Assembly (NCBI GenBank): GCA_010028775.1
Contig: RHAF01000067.1
Location: 1-6,839 of the forward strand
Length of the DNA: 6,839 bases
DNA from: Verrucomicrobiota bacterium
GTDB lineage: Bacteria; Verrucomicrobiota; Verrucomicrobiia; Methylacidiphilales; Verrucolacustridaceae
Reading direction: 5' to 3'
Of the stretch, positions 5,381 through 6,839 are shown one piece after another; the stretch's first letter is position 1; the number at the start of each line of letters is the position of its first letter. The notes under the pieces are model-generated. The model made no database searches, was not told where the DNA came from, and saw only the letters and a program-made list of their open reading frames with translations. The position numbers and the translations under genes are program-made.

Positions 5381-5815
5381 CTAGACGGCAAGAAGACCGG
5401 AAAACTCATCGGAATTCATTTCAAAAAGGAGTTCATACACCTCCGCCACCCCGCCGGAAAAATGGGCGGCCGCGGTCTTGGCCATCTGCCGCACCGCCGC
5501 AAAACCCTCCACCTCACCCGAGGCATCCCGAAGCGGGATAAAATCGATCCGACAGGCGGAACAATGGTTGCGCTTTGTCCTGTCGCGCAGACGGAATTCC
5601 GTGCTGCATCCGTTCCCACAGGAAAGATTGCGCATCACCCCACCCATCTCTCTTCGGCTATGGCTCAACCCCTTCCACAATTCCTCCACCGGGGAACCCA
5701 CCAGGGATCTCTGCACCCCTGCCGTCCAGCGGATTTTCAATTCCCGATCCACCAATGCCACGGTGTGTCCCGAATTTTTTAGCGCCTCAATAATCAGAGA
5801 TTGGATGGTTTTCAT
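5381..5815 (-). CDS. Small PAS-like protein with a four-cysteine cluster, function unknown
   Basis: I do not recognise this 144-residue protein as a named family. Residues 13-50 (NSGHTVALVDRELKIRW, then VGSPVEELWKGL) read like the first strands and helices of a PAS sensory domain, and 91-108 (DFIPLRDASGEVEGFAAV) like its last two strands, where PLRD..GEV.G is typical. Between them sit C66, C70, C85 and C88 (a CxxxC pair and a CxxC pair, with H84 beside the second), arranged as if to bind zinc, heme or an iron-sulphur cluster. No kinase, cyclase or DNA-binding domain is attached, so it would be a stand-alone sensor or a partner of another protein. It is cytoplasmic by appearance. ATG 5815 borders an A+T-rich promoter region, with little room for a leader, and a terminator follows the stop. 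The PAS call is pattern recognition only. Confidence 0.65.
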   Translation of the reverse strand: MKTIQSLIIEALKNSGHTVALVDRELKIRWTAGVQRSLVGSPVEELWKGLSHSRREMGGVMRNLSCGNGCSTEFRLRDRTKRNHCSACRIDFIPLRDASGEVEGFAAVRQMAKTAAAHFSGGVAEVYELLFEMNSDEFSGLLAV

Positions 5816-5988
5816 CCAAGGACAATAATTTGCCTGTTGACCATTGTTTGCAATATTTATATCAATCTTATTAACATTTGTTTATCATTGTTAGTTATGT
5901 GTTTATGAATTTTTTTACAAAAGGGGTTCGTCTCCACCACCGAAAATCAAAACTTTCCCTGCCCCTTGCGCTATCGCATCCTGAACCG
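5816..5988. promoter_or_regulatory. A+T-rich divergent control region between the PAS-like gene and btpA
   Basis: The 173-base gap is sharply richer in A and T than the rest of the window, especially 5820-5925. Rightward, TTGACC (5837-5842) and TATCAA (5860-5865) are 17 bases apart. Leftward, TTGCAA (5853-5848) and AATTAT (5830-5825) are also 17 apart, which would start transcription only a few bases before the PAS-like ATG. The two candidate promoters overlap, so mutual exclusion is possible. From 5878 the plus frame of btpA is open, but the sequence before GTG 5989 shows no conserved protein. Confidence 0.4.
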
Positions 5989-6749
5989 GTGATTCGTTTG
6001 CCCATTTTCCGGAGTGCCCCGGCCCTGATCGGTGTTGTTCATCTGCCCCCACTGCCAGGGTCACCCGGTTCCACCGGTTCAATCACCACCGCCCAAAAAG
6101 TCCTCCGCCGTGAGCTTCTGTCACTGAAAAAAGGCGGTGCCCACGGCGTCATTCTTGAAAATTTCGGCGATGCCCCGTTTCATCCCGGACCCGTTCCTCC
6201 CGGCACCCTTGCCTCCATGACCGCCCTGGCCGTCGAGGCACGGCGGATTTTTCCCGGTCGGCCCTGGCCGTTGCCCACGCCGCCGGCGCCGATTTTATCC
6301 GGGTCAATGTGCTCGTCGGGGCCCGGGTGGCCGACCAAGGCGTCCTCCAGGGCATCGCCGACCGTCTACTTCGCATGCGTCGGGAAATCGGCGCGGGAAA
6401 AATCCGCATCCTTGCCGATGTCGATGTGAAACACAGCGCCCCGCTTGCCCCGGATTACACCCTGGAGGACGAGGCGCGTGACGCCTGGGAACGCGGAGGA
6501 GCCGATGGCCTCATCCTCAGCGGCGCTGGAACCGGACACGGGACCAACCCTAAGCATCTCCGCCGGGCTCACGCCTCCGCCCCCGATGCCCCCCTCTGGG
6601 TCGGAAGCGGCACCACCCTGGAAAATTTGCCCGATTTTCTGCCCGAGGCCTCGGGCTTCATCGTCGGCACCGCACTCAAACGCGGCGGTAGGGTCGATTC
6701 CGATCGCGTCCGCGCCTTTGTCCGTGCCATCGCCAAGTCCCGGCGCTGA
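5989..6749 (+). pseudogene. btpA: BtpA-family TIM-barrel protein gene, frameshifted with internal deletion
   Basis: BtpA was described as a factor for photosystem I biogenesis in cyanobacteria; homologues are widespread in non-photosynthetic bacteria with unclear roles. The first half (frame from GTG 5989) reads APALIGVVHLPPLPGSP, GGAHGVILENFGDAPF and ASMTALAVEARRIFPG, up to about 6258. The second half is in another frame, from about 6255 to 6749: SALAVAHAAGADFIRVNV, ILADVDVKHSAPLAP, GGADGLILSGAGTGHGT and GFIVGTALKRGGRVDSDRVR. The family has a conserved stretch of about 12 residues (roughly P.GVNVLRND) between these parts, absent in all frames here. Together with the phase change this implies loss of about 34 or 37 bases at a CGGT-CGG junction. 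The result is a pseudogene unless the assembly is wrong. GTG 5989 fits the family N-terminus, though no ribosome site is clear. Confidence 0.85.
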
Positions 6750-6782
6750 TTCTTGTTCTCTCCCGTCCATATCCTCGCCGGC

Positions 6783-6839
6783 ATGACGTTGGCCAAGGTC
6801 GTCCCCGGGGGGGAAATTCCGGTCTTTCTGGCTGGTGTC
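6783..6839 (+). CDS. Possible start of a downstream gene, truncated, unidentified
   Basis: From ATG 6783 the plus strand stays open to the window end and reads MTLAKVVPGGEIPVFLAGV, plausible protein sequence but too short to identify. The same frame is open back to the btpA stop, so a TTG at 6753 is also possible. There is no evident Shine-Dalgarno. It could be a gene following btpA, or chance coding in GC-rich DNA. The opposite strand is open here too. Confidence 0.25.
   Translation, partial: MTLAKVVPGGEIPVFLAGV

Noticed and set aside
1..6839. CRISPR arrays, insertion sequences, phage or integrase remnants, rRNA, riboswitches
   Set aside because: No repeated spacer-like units, transposase or integrase motifs, terminal inverted repeats, rRNA blocks or recognisable aptamer consensus were seen on reading both strands.

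Overview
The window is GC-rich bacterial chromosome, densely coded on both strands. It looks Gram-negative: it carries the nucleotidyltransferase that activates ADP-heptose for lipopolysaccharide, and the start of an exosortase. Exosortase, bactofilin, BtpA and a BrnT/CopG pair, with weak Shine-Dalgarno sites and several NTG start codons, suggest a PVC-type bacterium, perhaps Verrucomicrobiota. That placement is inference, since no phylogenetic marker is present. Most of the content is ordinary housekeeping and cell-envelope biology. I do not see a convincing new multi-gene system.

Layout. Positions 1-451 (minus) hold the N-terminal 150 residues of an exosortase that runs off the left edge. 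Divergent from it, purE and purK (549-2119, plus) overlap by GTGA and together convert AIR to CAIR in purine synthesis. A tRNA-Gln(TTG) follows at 2216-2287. Converging on it from the right are rfaE2 and purN (3478-2394, minus), again overlapping by GTGA. So three purine genes face each other across one tRNA. Divergent from rfaE2 is a BrnT-like toxin and CopG-type antitoxin pair (3544-4094, plus; TTGA overlap).

That pair converges on a minus-strand block: a bactofilin (4590-4144), a class I methyltransferase (5305-4685) and a small PAS-like protein with four clustered cysteines (5815-5381). A hairpin plus T-run after the PAS gene and a promoter-like sequence before the bactofilin suggest these three are not one simple operon. 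An A+T-rich gap (5816-5988) separates the PAS gene from a plus-strand btpA-family gene (5989-6749), which is broken by a frameshift and an apparent internal deletion of about 34-37 bases. The last 57 bases may begin another gene.

Points most worth a second look: the broken btpA, the cysteine-bearing PAS protein, the divergent BrnT toxin with a reduced N-terminus, and the short PurE. Gene-free stretches are all under about 175 bases and are described in the entries.
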